This document shows, piece by piece, positions 9,703 through 17,570 of a stretch of 64,000 nt of DNA (position 1 is its first letter; each line of letters begins with the position of its first letter). Made by a program: the position numbers and the translations under genes. The stretch is from Clostridium collagenovorans DSM 3089 (lineage in GTDB: Bacteria > Bacillota > Clostridia > Clostridiales > Clostridiaceae): the NCBI RefSeq assembly GCF_900130005.1, contig NZ_FQXP01000007.1, positions 62,001-126,000 on the forward strand, given 5' to 3'. The notes beneath the pieces are model-generated. The model did no database searches. It had not been told where the DNA came from and saw only the letters and a program-made list of their open reading frames with translations.

Positions 9703-10617
9703 TTAATAAACTGCGGACATAAGAATATAAAATATAGAAAATGAAACATATACAATACAATATTTACAGGTGAAAAAGCACTTGAATAGCTTAAAGTCGA
9801 TTTTACTTAGGCTTAATTTACTTCTATGATTCTTCAAAAATACTAAGCCATAAATTATACTCATAATTACAGTAATACAACTAAAAATGTGTAATATATT
9901 TAGCCCCATATTGTATTCCTTGTAAATTAATAAATTCTCAATAAATGAAAGTGTATTAATACACATATGAATTATACTTGAGGGTAAAATAGACTCATAC
10001 TTTATTGTAATTATTGAAAATATACTTCCTAATGCAAAAGCAAATATAACTTGGCTTACTGATGAATGTATAAGGGCAAATAATAATGATGTTATTACTA
10101 TTTTAGTCATAGGAGACATATTAACTAGTGCACCTTGTATATATCCTCTAAAAAGTACTTCTTCACAAAATGGTATTATTATACACAAAGTTAAAAATGA
10201 AAAAATCATTGGTAATTTAGTACTAAAAGACAATTGTAAAGTTGAACTTATAGAATTATTTTGCACATTTTTTATACCATGAAAAACAACTCCAACTAAA
10301 TACACTATAGATATACATATAAATAAAATTTTAATAAAATCCTTTAATGGTACTTTAGGTTTTTTAAGAGCATCACTTAACTTTATACTCTTTGACAATT
10401 TTGAACTGTAGATAGCTATATATGTAATTGATATAGTTATTATAGCTTGAGAAATCCAAAATACTGTATAGTTAGATTTAGGTATCTTAAATAACCCTGA
10501 AATAAACCCTATACAAGAATTAAGTGCAAGAGCAGCCAAAATTCTCACCATCAAAGAATAAGACACAGTATTAAATATATCCTTGTACTCATTGCACCTT
10601 TTACTCTCTTTCAACAT
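9703..10617 (-). CDS. CPBP (Abi/CAAX-type) intramembrane protease, likely bacteriocin immunity
   Basis: 304 residues with about eight hydrophobic segments. The three CPBP motifs are intact: CEEVLFRGY with Glu152-Glu153 and Arg157, FALIHSS with His184, and HMCIN with His217 and Asn221. Family members are intramembrane glutamate proteases; those beside bacteriocin genes often give self-immunity or process peptides. Here it follows two short leader-bearing peptides in one operon, which favours immunity or processing, but this is inferred from context. AAGGAG precedes the ATG. Confidence 0.8.
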   Translation of the reverse strand: MLKESKRCNEYKDIFNTVSYSLMVRILAALALNSCIGFISGLFKIPKSNYTVFWISQAIITISITYIAIYSSKLSKSIKLSDALKKPKVPLKDFIKILFICISIVYLVGVVFHGIKNVQNNSISSTLQLSFSTKLPMIFSFLTLCIIIPFCEEVLFRGYIQGALVNMSPMTKIVITSLLFALIHSSVSQVIFAFALGSIFSIITIKYESILPSSIIHMCINTLSFIENLLIYKEYNMGLNILHIFSCITVIMSIIYGLVFLKNHRSKLSLSKIDFKLFKCFFTCKYCIVYVSFSIFYILMSAVY

Positions 10618-10710
10618 TTTAATTCTCCTTACAAGTTTGCAGTTATATGCTGATAAAAGTAATTATCAGCACATAACCTTAAAGTATTGCTAATTTAAAA
10701 ACTCAAAGAA

Positions 10711-10851
10711 CTATTTACCAAAATGAGCATCAGAATAACCATTAAAAACATTAGCTGCAGCACTTATAGCTAATATTATACATGTTACTCCTAAAAATCC
10801 TATTCCACCATTTATATCATTTAATTCAGATTGAGTAATTTCAGTAAACAT
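10711..10851 (-). CDS. Double-glycine leader peptide A (putative bacteriocin or pheromone)
   Basis: A 46-residue peptide behind a perfect AAGGAGG site. The first 16 residues, MFTEITQSELNDINGG, form a typical double-glycine leader with the usual hydrophobic spacing and a Glu-Leu pair. Cleavage after Gly16 would release a 30-residue peptide that starts IGFLGVTCIILAISAAANVF, is strongly hydrophobic, has one Cys and ends in Gly-Lys. This fits an unmodified class II bacteriocin. A C39-peptidase exporter, which cuts such leaders, lies on the opposite strand 0.9 kb away. There are no lanthionine or cyclase genes nearby. Confidence 0.75.
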   Translation of the reverse strand: MFTEITQSELNDINGGIGFLGVTCIILAISAAANVFNGYSDAHFGK

Positions 10852-10877
10852 AATCAACTTACCTCCTTATATTCAAA

Positions 10878-11051
10878 TTAACATGATGGACAGAACCAAC
10901 TGTGTATATTCTCTCCAACTTTATGCCACATATTATTCCATGAATCATACATATCACCTATAAATCCAAAGAAACCGTCACTACCAGCATTTATTAATTC
11001 TAAGTCTTCCTTTTCTATAGCTGAAAAGTTAGCATTTAAATTCATTTCCAT
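10878..11051 (-). CDS. Leader peptide B (putative bacteriocin partner)
   Basis: A 57-residue peptide with an AGGGAGGGGAG ribosome binding site. The leader-like N-terminus contains SAIEKEDLELINAG, so cleavage would follow Ala-Gly rather than Gly-Gly, at residue 23. The remaining 34 residues start SDGFFGFIGDMYDSW, are rich in aromatic residues and end with CPSC (two cysteines that could form a disulfide). It lies 26 bp upstream of peptide A on the same strand, so the two may act as a two-peptide system. The peptides differ greatly in composition, one hydrophobic and one amphipathic. Activity is inferred from context. Confidence 0.7.
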   Translation of the reverse strand: MEMNLNANFSAIEKEDLELINAGSDGFFGFIGDMYDSWNNMWHKVGENIHSWFCPSC

Positions 11052-11134
11052 ACCTCTCCCCTCCCTTTATAATGTATTTTATAATAACCCCCTTAAATCT
11101 TGGCGCCTTCTATTAAGAAGAGTATTAACAAAAA

Positions 11135-11602
11135 TTAAGTAATATTAGGACTTATAGATAAATAAAGTTCTGCTACGTAATTCTCTAATTCATCTGGAGT
11201 TTTTGCTTCATTAAGACTTACTGTATACAAACTGCTTATAGGCATTAATCCTTTGTCTTTTATATATTGTTGAATTAATATTATATTTTGTTGCATGCTT
11301 TGAGGATTACCCCTATGTTCGAGTTTCAAACAGTTTGTTAGTTTTAATTCTTTTTTTAGATTGTACATATGGTTTTCACTAAAGATTTTATCCACTGGTA
11401 TTAGTATTTCAATATCCATAGTTGGCATCATAGATTGTGTTACTGAATATGTCGTTGAGATTTTAGGTCCGATTACTGTTAATCCATTTTCCTTGATAAA
11501 TGAATCAATGTCGATGAGTTCTTTTTGTAATTCAGCTTGTGTTAAGTTTTTTCTAAATGATAATAGATTTTTTAAGTGCAATTCTTGATTAATTTCTATC
11601 AT
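11135..11602 (-). CDS. DUF5085-like protein of the bacteriocin locus
   Basis: About 155 residues, soluble, without signal peptide. The segment GPKISTTYSVTQSMMPTMDI followed by EILIPVDK resembles DUF5085/GyrI-like effector-binding folds. I give that family with moderate confidence from memory. The second ATG (11602) has AAGGA nine bases upstream; the first ATG abuts that site and is unlikely. The gene is first in the minus-strand operon, followed by peptides B and A and the CPBP gene, and diverges from the exporter operon. A role in regulation or immunity is possible but unproven. Confidence 0.55.
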   Translation of the reverse strand: MIEINQELHLKNLLSFRKNLTQAELQKELIDIDSFIKENGLTVIGPKISTTYSVTQSMMPTMDIEILIPVDKIFSENHMYNLKKELKLTNCLKLEHRGNPQSMQQNIILIQQYIKDKGLMPISSLYTVSLNEAKTPDELENYVAELYLSISPNIT

Positions 11603-11644
11603 TTTATTCATTCCTTACCATTTAATTCTATAATATATAAAATA

Positions 11645-11674
11645 TTGACATTTTTATGATATCAAATTTATAAT
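11645..11674 (+). promoter_or_regulatory. Promoter of the C39 exporter operon
   Basis: TTGACA at 11645-11650 and TATAAT at 11669-11674, spaced 18 bp, both consensus boxes. It lies 66 bp upstream of the exporter ATG, in the divergent intergenic region. Confidence 0.65.
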
Positions 11675-11739
11675 ATGAAGTAAATACTTTTATTTTATTT
11701 TTTTCAAATATTTTTAATATAAGGAGGTTTAAGTATTAA

Positions 11740-13986
11740 ATGGTTTTATTTGATAAATATTATTGTATAAAACAACATGATATTAAAGATTGTGGTGCTG
11801 CTTGTCTTGCTACTATCAGCAAACAATATGGTTTAAATATACCTATATCAAAAATAAGAGAGGTTGCAGGAACAGATATGAACGGAACCTCCGCTTATGG
11901 AGTAGTTAAAGCTGCTGAATCTTTAGGTTTTACGGCAAAGGGGGTTAAAGCCTCTAAACCTGAAGATATATTTTCTGAATTTCCAAAGCCAGCTATAGCT
12001 CATGTCATTATGGATGGAAAACTTCTACATTACGTTGTTATACATAAGGTAACTAAAGAGGAAATTTTAATTGCAGACCCTGGAAAAGGAATCATTAAAT
12101 ATACTCCAGAAGATTTTCTTAAAATATGGTCAGGTGTGCTTATTATTATGGTACCTGCCCCTACCTTTGAAAAAGGCAATGAAACTAAAGGACTTTTCGA
12201 AAGGTTTTGGGGACTTATAAAAGTTCAAAAGGGATTGTTAGGAAACATATTTATATCCTCTATATTAATTACCCTCTTAGGTATAATAGGTTCCTTTTAT
12301 TTTAAATTTTTAATGGATGATATACTACCCAACAACTTAGGTAAAAGTTTATGGATAATATCTATAGCTATGATTGGTTTATGTGTCTTTAGGGTAATAT
12401 CAGAGTTTTTTAGAAGCTTATTACTTATCCATATGTCACAAAACATTGATATACCATTACTGCTTGGATATTATAATCATGTCATTGACTTGCCTATGAA
12501 CTTCTTTGGAACAAGAAAGGTTGGAGAAATAATTTCTAGATTCAATGATGCCGGTAAAATAAGAGATGCTATTAGTTCAGCAACCCTAACATTAATGATA
12601 GATACCTTAATGGCTATTGTTGGTGGAGTTATACTTTATATGCAAAGTTCAATTTTATTTTTAGCTTGTTTTATTCCAATAGTTTTATACTTAGCCTTAG
12701 TATTTATATTTAAGAAATCACTAGAACAGGTAAATAGATCTGTTATGGAAGAGAATGCGAAGTTAACTTCTTACTTAGTAGAATCTATCGAAGGAATTGA
12801 AACTGTAAAAGCTTTTAATGGTGAGAGAAAAGTTAATTTAGAAACAGAAAAGAAATTTGTTAAGTTTATAAAATCTGTATTTAAATATGGTTATGTTAAT
12901 AATCTTCAAGGTGCTCTTAAAAACGCAGTTAAAGGTATCTTTGGAATATGTATATTATGGCTTGGAGCTTATTCTGCTTTAAAAGGTGATGTAACCGTTG
13001 GTACATTACTTAGCTTTAACGCATTACTTGCATACTTCATAGAACCAATAGAAAGAGTAATAAATCTACAGCCTCAACTTCAAAGTGCTATGGTTGCAGC
13101 TGATAGATTAGGTGAAATTTTAGATTTAGAACTTGAAAAGTCTAAGGATGAAGATAAAAAAATTAATCCTAAAACATTACTTGGAGACATACAAATTAAG
13201 AATATAGATTTTAGATATGGTACTAGACAACTAGTTCTAAAAAATATAAATATGACTATAAAGCCTGGAGAAAAGATTGCCTTAGTAGGGGAAAGTGGTT
13301 CAGGTAAAACTACAATTGCTAAACTCCTAATGAGTTTTTATACTGTAGAAAAGGGTGAAGTTATACTAAATAACTACAATATAAGTGATATTAATAAAGA
13401 GACCTTAAGAGATAAAACTTCCTATATATCTCAAGACTCCTTCTTCTTTAGTGGAAGTATAAAAGAAAACTTACAATTTGCAAATGAAGATGCTACCTAT
13501 GAAGAAATTATAGAGGTATGCAAACAAGCTCAAATACATGATTTTATTAATTCACTACCTCTTAGATATGAAACCCCTTTAGAAGAAAAGGGCACCAATC
13601 TTTCAGGTGGACAAAGACAAAGGTTAGCTATAGCTAGAGCCTTATTAAAAAGACCTGAAATACTAATTATGGATGAAGCAACTTCTAATCTTGATTCAAT
13701 AACAGAAAAGGCTATTGAAAAGACTATTGAAGAATGCACTAAAAATGTTACAACAATTATCATAGCTCATAGATTAAGTACGATTATGAGATGTGACAGA
13801 ATCTATGTTATGGATAAAGGGCAAGTAATTGAAGAGGGAAATCATGAAGAATTACTAAGAAAACAAGGTTATTACTATAGACTTTGGAGTGGACAAACCT
13901 TAGATGAATTAAACACACTAGATTCTTCTAACTTAAAAGAAAAACCAGCTATTATAGCTAATCCTTTCATAGGAGGTATACATTAA
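11740..13986 (+). CDS. Bacteriocin-processing ABC exporter with C39 peptidase domain
   Basis: 748 residues in three parts. An N-terminal C39 peptidase (1-140) has catalytic Cys18 in DCGAACL, His97 in LLHYVVIH and Asp113 in ADPGKG. A six-helix membrane domain spans about 160-440. The ATPase domain has Walker A GESGSGKTT (about 517), signature LSGGQRQR (about 620), Walker B ILIMDEATSNLD (about 640) and an intact H-loop. Such proteins cut double-glycine leaders while exporting the peptide. The two leader-bearing peptides across the divergent promoter are the obvious substrates. AAGGAGG lies twelve bases before the ATG. The stop overlaps the next start in TAATG, so translation is coupled. Confidence 0.93.
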   Translation: MVLFDKYYCIKQHDIKDCGAACLATISKQYGLNIPISKIREVAGTDMNGTSAYGVVKAAESLGFTAKGVKASKPEDIFSEFPKPAIAHVIMDGKLLHYVVIHKVTKEEILIADPGKGIIKYTPEDFLKIWSGVLIIMVPAPTFEKGNETKGLFERFWGLIKVQKGLLGNIFISSILITLLGIIGSFYFKFLMDDILPNNLGKSLWIISIAMIGLCVFRVISEFFRSLLLIHMSQNIDIPLLLGYYNHVIDLPMNFFGTRKVGEIISRFNDAGKIRDAISSATLTLMIDTLMAIVGGVILYMQSSILFLACFIPIVLYLALVFIFKKSLEQVNRSVMEENAKLTSYLVESIEGIETVKAFNGERKVNLETEKKFVKFIKSVFKYGYVNNLQGALKNAVKGIFGICILWLGAYSALKGDVTVGTLLSFNALLAYFIEPIERVINLQPQLQSAMVAADRLGEILDLELEKSKDEDKKINPKTLLGDIQIKNIDFRYGTRQLVLKNINMTIKPGEKIALVGESGSGKTTIAKLLMSFYTVEKGEVILNNYNISDINKETLRDKTSYISQDSFFFSGSIKENLQFANEDATYEEIIEVCKQAQIHDFINSLPLRYETPLEEKGTNLSGGQRQRLAIARALLKRPEILIMDEATSNLDSITEKAIEKTIEECTKNVTTIIIAHRLSTIMRCDRIYVMDKGQVIEEGNHEELLRKQGYYYRLWSGQTLDELNTLDSSNLKEKPAIIANPFIGGIH

Positions 13987-15446
13987 TGAAATATAAAATA
14001 GAAGAACTTAAAGATATAACAGACTCAAGAGAAATACTTCAAAGTAAACCTCAAGGTTTTTCAAAATATATGATGTATATAATATGTGCTATATTAACTG
14101 CAGTAATCCTATGGTCCTTAGTTGCAACTAAGGAAATTAGCATTAAGGCTAATGGTTCAGTTCAAGCTAGTGAAGAAAGTACCAAGATATCCTCTGTTTT
14201 AAATGGTAAAGTTACAACTAACAACATTAGTGAAGGAATAAAAGTTAAAGCTGGTGATACATTATTAGTAATAGATGGTGAAGAGTATGAATTACAAAAA
14301 AATGCTTTAGAAAGTAGTTTAAGTTCTAAAGAAAAAGAATTGCAAGCCAATACTAAATTAAAAAGCTCAATTTTAGATGGAACTAATTATTTAAATAGCT
14401 CAGATGAATTTGAGGCAAACTATGCTAAAAAATATGAACTCTTTAAGGAAAATTTAAAATCAGGTAATGCTCAAGTAAATGCACTTGATAGTCAAAAGGA
14501 TTCAATAAAAAAATCAATTTCAGATTTGAATCTCTTATTGAAGTCCTATAAAGAAGAAAAGAATTACCTTAATACTAGTAATTATTTATACTATCAATAT
14601 TCCGATTATGAGTTAACTTTAAGAAATTATAGAAAGCAAGTTACTAATGCTGAAGAAAAAATAACTACCTTAGAGCAAAGTAAAGTTGAGATTACAGAAG
14701 AAAATAAAGCTCAAGCAGAAATAACCAATGGAACTATTGATAAACAAATTGAAGAGTTAAAGAAAAATATCGAAAGTATAAATAATGAAATTGAAAAATA
14801 TAAAAATAGTAGCATAATGAATGTAACAAGTACTATAGCTCAAAATGAAGCCAAGCTTTCTGAAGGTGTAGCAAATTCAAATACCGGTAGCTACAAAGAG
14901 CAATATGTTTCTCAACTTGATAGTGTAATTACCTCTTTAGAAGCATCTATTTCAGAGTTAAAAATGAATTTAGATTTAGCTAAAAACAAACTTGATTCAA
15001 CAACAATAAAAGCTCAATATGATGGAGTGGTTACCTTAATTAACACTATAAAGGTTGGGGACTTTATTCAAGCTGGAACTCAAATAGCATCTATAATACC
15101 TGAAAATGCAAAGCAATACAAAGCTCAAATTTATATTGAAAACCAAAACTTTGGTAACATTAAAGAAGGTGAAGAAGTTATTTTAGAGTTTATAGCCTTA
15201 CCTCAAAGAGAATATGGTATTGTAAAATCCACCTTAGAAGAAATAAGTGTTGATGCAAAGGTTAGTGAAGAACAAAAAACAAGTTTTTATACTGGAACAT
15301 GTACTATACCTGTAACCTCAATGAAAAATAAAAATGGTGATAGTATTGATATTAAAAACGGAATGTTACTCCAAGCTAGAATAATTAATAGAGAAGTGTC
15401 TTATTTTAGATATTTCCTTGAAAAAATAAATATATTAGATGAGTAA
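13986..15446 (+). CDS. HlyD-type accessory protein of the bacteriocin exporter
   Basis: 486 residues: a short cytoplasmic end, one membrane segment (about 28-46), a biotinyl-lipoyl-like half near 55-95, a long coiled-coil region (about 95-330) and a second lipoyl/beta part near 335-480. This is the layout of membrane fusion or accessory proteins that work with C39 exporters. Its ATG overlaps the stop of the exporter gene by one base. It probably forms the extracytoplasmic conduit or brace. Length and architecture are normal. Confidence 0.88.
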   Translation: MKYKIEELKDITDSREILQSKPQGFSKYMMYIICAILTAVILWSLVATKEISIKANGSVQASEESTKISSVLNGKVTTNNISEGIKVKAGDTLLVIDGEEYELQKNALESSLSSKEKELQANTKLKSSILDGTNYLNSSDEFEANYAKKYELFKENLKSGNAQVNALDSQKDSIKKSISDLNLLLKSYKEEKNYLNTSNYLYYQYSDYELTLRNYRKQVTNAEEKITTLEQSKVEITEENKAQAEITNGTIDKQIEELKKNIESINNEIEKYKNSSIMNVTSTIAQNEAKLSEGVANSNTGSYKEQYVSQLDSVITSLEASISELKMNLDLAKNKLDSTTIKAQYDGVVTLINTIKVGDFIQAGTQIASIIPENAKQYKAQIYIENQNFGNIKEGEEVILEFIALPQREYGIVKSTLEEISVDAKVSEEQKTSFYTGTCTIPVTSMKNKNGDSIDIKNGMLLQARIINREVSYFRYFLEKINILDE

Positions 15447-15494
15447 CTTATATTTTAAACAAAGGCTTTAACTCATTCTATAGGAGGTATCTTT

Positions 15495-15593
15495 ATTGAT
15501 GACTTTCTATCTGGTGCTTTCCCTTGGGTTGCTTTTGCATTAATTTTAGCATTTATTATAGTCTTTTTAAGCAGTCGCAAGGAGTCTAAATAA
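15495..15593 (+). CDS. 32-residue membrane peptide with probable ATT start
   Basis: A strong AGGAGG lies at 15483-15488. The frame beginning at ATT seven bases after it reads DDFLSGAFPWVAFALIL and on through one membrane helix to a basic tail SSRKESK. No ATG, GTG or TTG is available in this frame after the ribosome binding site. The ATG at 15499 is in another frame and gives only 14 codons. Short DDFLSGAFPW-type membrane peptides are, to my memory, found beside clostridial bacteriocin exporters, but I cannot name a family. It is third in the exporter operon and directly before its terminator. It may be an immunity or assembly peptide. Confidence 0.55.
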   Translation: MDDFLSGAFPWVAFALILAFIIVFLSSRKESK

Positions 15594-15601
15594 AGCTAAA
15601 C

Positions 15602-15636
15602 AAAAATGGTGAGCATATAATCTGCTCACTATTTTT
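15602..15636 (+). terminator. Rho-independent terminator of the exporter operon
   Basis: AAAATGGTGAGCA pairs with TGCTCACTATTTT (one G-T wobble) and is followed by T-rich sequence. It lies eight bases after the small membrane peptide gene. Confidence 0.85.
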
Positions 15637-15740
15637 ATTTTATTAATAATTACATAATATGTTATTTTTCAAATATCTATTTTATTTTTAAATTTAATTA
15701 TCATCTAAGATTTTTATATCTACCTTATATTTATTTCTAA

Positions 15741-15880
15741 TTTTCTATGCGCAGATTGCTGCGTCGGATCTCTCGTCGACTTCCCTTATCAATAAGCTTT
15801 ACTCTTTTACTTCAGCAATCGATAATTGCTCGACAATAGCATTGGCAACATATATACCACTTTGTTTCCTGTCCCAGTTT
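15741..15880. other. Unexplained GC-richer patch
   Basis: Between the exporter terminator and arsM lies a patch clearly richer in GC than its surroundings, with CGTCGGATC and CTCGTCGAC. One minus-strand frame reads like protein (YVANAIVEQLSIAEVKE) but meets stops. It could be the remnant of a gene, possibly acquired. I see no intact gene in 15637-15975. Confidence 0.35.
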
Positions 15881-15975
15881 TTATAATTTTATTTTTTAAT
15901 AATAAATTATTAATAGAGTCATTATTAAAAATATGCTATAAGTTACTTAGTCTGTAGACCTTATTATTATGGGCA

Positions 15976-16752
15976 CTACTTATATGCTCTTATCTTTGCT
16001 GACATTATATATTCATTAACTGTAAGACTACTACCCCACTTTTCTTCATACTCCTTAGATACAGGCTTTGTTTCTATAGATATATCTCTGAACTTAGCTC
16101 CCTTAAGCATTTTTTCTAAATCTTCAACTGAAGATGCTCCCGATACTCAGCAAGAATACAAATCTTCATTGTTTTTCATATCCTCTGTAAGCTCTTTTAC
16201 TATAACTATATCAGATATACCTATCTCTCCCCCTATTTTCAACACTCTGTAAATCTCATCATAAACTCTTCTCTTATTACAAGAAAGATTAATAACACAA
16301 TTAGATATAACCTTATCAACAAAATTATCCGCAACAGGGAGGTTTTCTATCTCTCCAAGTCTAAATTCAACATTTCTAAATCTATTCTTCTTTGCAATGT
16401 CCCTTGACTTTGAAAGCATCTCTGGTGTCATATCAACACCAATTACTCTGCCCCTTTTACCAACTTTTTTAGCCGCAAGAAAACAGTCAAATCCTACACC
16501 ACTACCCAGGTCTAAGATTATATCTCCTTCCTTTACATCAACTATATTAAAAGGATTTCCACAACCTAAACCTAAGTTAGCCTCCTTAGGTACAGACTCA
16601 ATCTCCTCTTTACTGTATCCAATACTCTCACTGACCTCATCAGAAGTATTCTTAAGCGATACAATAAGTTCCTCATCCTTCTTATTCAAAGCTATATCCC
16701 TATAGTCTTCCCTTACCTTTTCAATAATCTTGTCATTCATATTCTTCACCAC
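15976..16752 (-). CDS. arsM: Arsenite methyltransferase, candidate selenoprotein (TGA at residue 202)
   Basis: The first 201 codons match ArsM (arsenite S-adenosylmethyltransferase): SAM motif LDLGSGVGFD at 80-89, conserved Cys64 in GLGCGNPF and Cys152 in NCVINLS. The frame then meets TGA (16147-16149) directly after Cys201. It continues in the same frame as VSGASSVEDLEKML and on to TAG at 15976, giving 258 residues, the family's normal length. The TGA sits exactly where ArsM has its third essential cysteine (a GC-[IV]-x-GA motif). A hairpin of bSECIS type follows 17 bases later. Selenocysteine is therefore the best reading; a nonsense mutation is the alternative. Methylation detoxifies arsenite or yields methylarsenite. 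No arsR is seen nearby. Confidence 0.75.
16120..16135 (-). promoter_or_regulatory. Candidate bacterial SECIS hairpin in arsM
   Basis: Downstream of the in-frame TGA, ATCTTC pairs perfectly with GAAGAT around the loop AGTT. The loop begins after 17 intervening bases and has G in its second position. Known bSECIS elements have a small apical loop with a G in the first two positions, 16-37 bases after UGA, so this fits. The stem also encodes ordinary ArsM residues. Confidence 0.6.
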
Positions 16753-16794
16753 TACCTTATATTAGTTTAAATCATATATAAAACCAGCATTACC

Positions 16795-16833
16795 GCAACA
16801 GGATTATAGATTTCCCAGTAAATATCCTGTTGC
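16795..16833. repeat. Inverted repeat upstream of arsM
   Basis: Perfect 10-bp arms GCAACAGGAT and ATCCTGTTGC with a 19-base loop, about 45 bp upstream of the arsM start. It could be an operator or a leader hairpin; no T-tract follows on either strand. Confidence 0.45.
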
Positions 16834-16995
16834 TTAACACCCTATCTTTCTATTTTTATAAATACAATATTATTAAATATATAAGGAATTGTCTAGCCCT
16901 ACACACCTCTCTATTTTACATGCTTTTCACCTTTCCCTTCCTTCACCCCCTGTATACATTCTCCTAGCTTATCTCTACTCCAATTTAAAAATAAA

Positions 16996-17030
16996 AAAGC
17001 CATCTTTAGATTTTCTCTAAAAATGACTTT
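16996..17030 (-). terminator. Terminator of the DUF4430 gene
   Basis: On the minus strand AAAGTCATTTTTAGA pairs with TCTAAAGATGGCTTT (two G-T pairs) and is followed by a T-rich tail. It begins 15 bases after the stop codon. Confidence 0.75.
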
Positions 17031-17044
17031 CTTTTAGCTTTAAT

Positions 17045-17449
17045 TTAGTTAAAGCCTTTATTTAAGATTAACTTAATCTCGTCTCCATCTTTTATTGCAA
17101 CACTGTCCATACCAGTTTGAGCATCTTGCCCATTAACTTGTATTTGCCACCACTCTTCTTGTGCTTGATCAGCTGTGATATCATCAACTTTTACAAGGAA
17201 TCTACCATAATCTGATGACTCTGTACCAACTATATTCATCTCAACTAAAGCATCTCCTAGTGTTTCTTTATCTGTGTTATGTTTATGAACCTTGTTATAA
17301 CTTTTTGCATCATTAATAACTGTAACAGTTATATTCTTATTTCCTTCAACCTTTTGTGTACCTGTAAAGTATTTATAGCCACCAAAACCAAGTGCAACTA
17401 TTACTACTAATACAAGTGCTAAAATAATACTATTTTTATTCTCTTTCAT
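17045..17449 (-). CDS. Membrane-anchored DUF4430 protein
   Basis: 134 residues. A single N-terminal membrane segment or uncleaved signal (about 7-27) is followed by a DUF4430 domain with the motif EWWQIQVNGQDAQTGMDS and a C-terminal KDGDEIKLILN. DUF4430 resembles the C-terminal domain of transcobalamin/intrinsic factor and occurs in surface proteins, sometimes with vitamin transporters. The ligand here is unknown. AGGAGG precedes the ATG. The gene has its own terminator, and a structured leader lies directly upstream. A decayed partial copy sits at 9331-9442. Confidence 0.8.
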   Translation of the reverse strand: MKENKNSIILALVLVVIVALGFGGYKYFTGTQKVEGNKNITVTVINDAKSYNKVHKHNTDKETLGDALVEMNIVGTESSDYGRFLVKVDDITADQAQEEWWQIQVNGQDAQTGMDSVAIKDGDEIKLILNKGFN

Positions 17450-17454
17450 TTCTC

Positions 17455-17570
17455 TTCCTCCTGAGTTCTATGCATTCGTGAACTACTCTACCCTTATAAA
17501 AGTGAGAGCTTCTTGGTCAATACACCCAATGGTACAAGTTTATCCAAGCTAACAAGGTAGTTCCTACCTC
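17455..17570 (-). promoter_or_regulatory. Riboswitch-like structured leader of the DUF4430 gene
   Basis: On the minus strand GAACTA (17563-17558) can pair with TAGTTC (17485-17480), closing a domain that contains AGC-TTGG / CCAA-GAA-GCT pairing. The same AGTTC can instead pair with GAACT (17468-17464), which abuts the AGGAGG of the gene. AGGTAG-TTC-CTACCT (17555-17569) makes a further competing hairpin. Mutually exclusive pairings next to a ribosome binding site are typical of translational riboswitches. I could not match it to a named class. Confidence 0.45.

Noticed and set aside
10711..11051. Lantibiotic precursors
   Set aside because: No lanthionine synthetase is linked and the mature peptides have few Cys; an unmodified bacteriocin fits better.
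16147..16752. arsM as an ordinary pseudogene cut by a nonsense codon
   Set aside because: Not excluded, but TGA at the catalytic Cys, a full-length continuation in frame and a bSECIS-like hairpin favour recoding.
17455..17570. Cobalamin, lysine, TPP, SAM or T-box leader
   Set aside because: None of the conserved boxes I know for these classes could be found.
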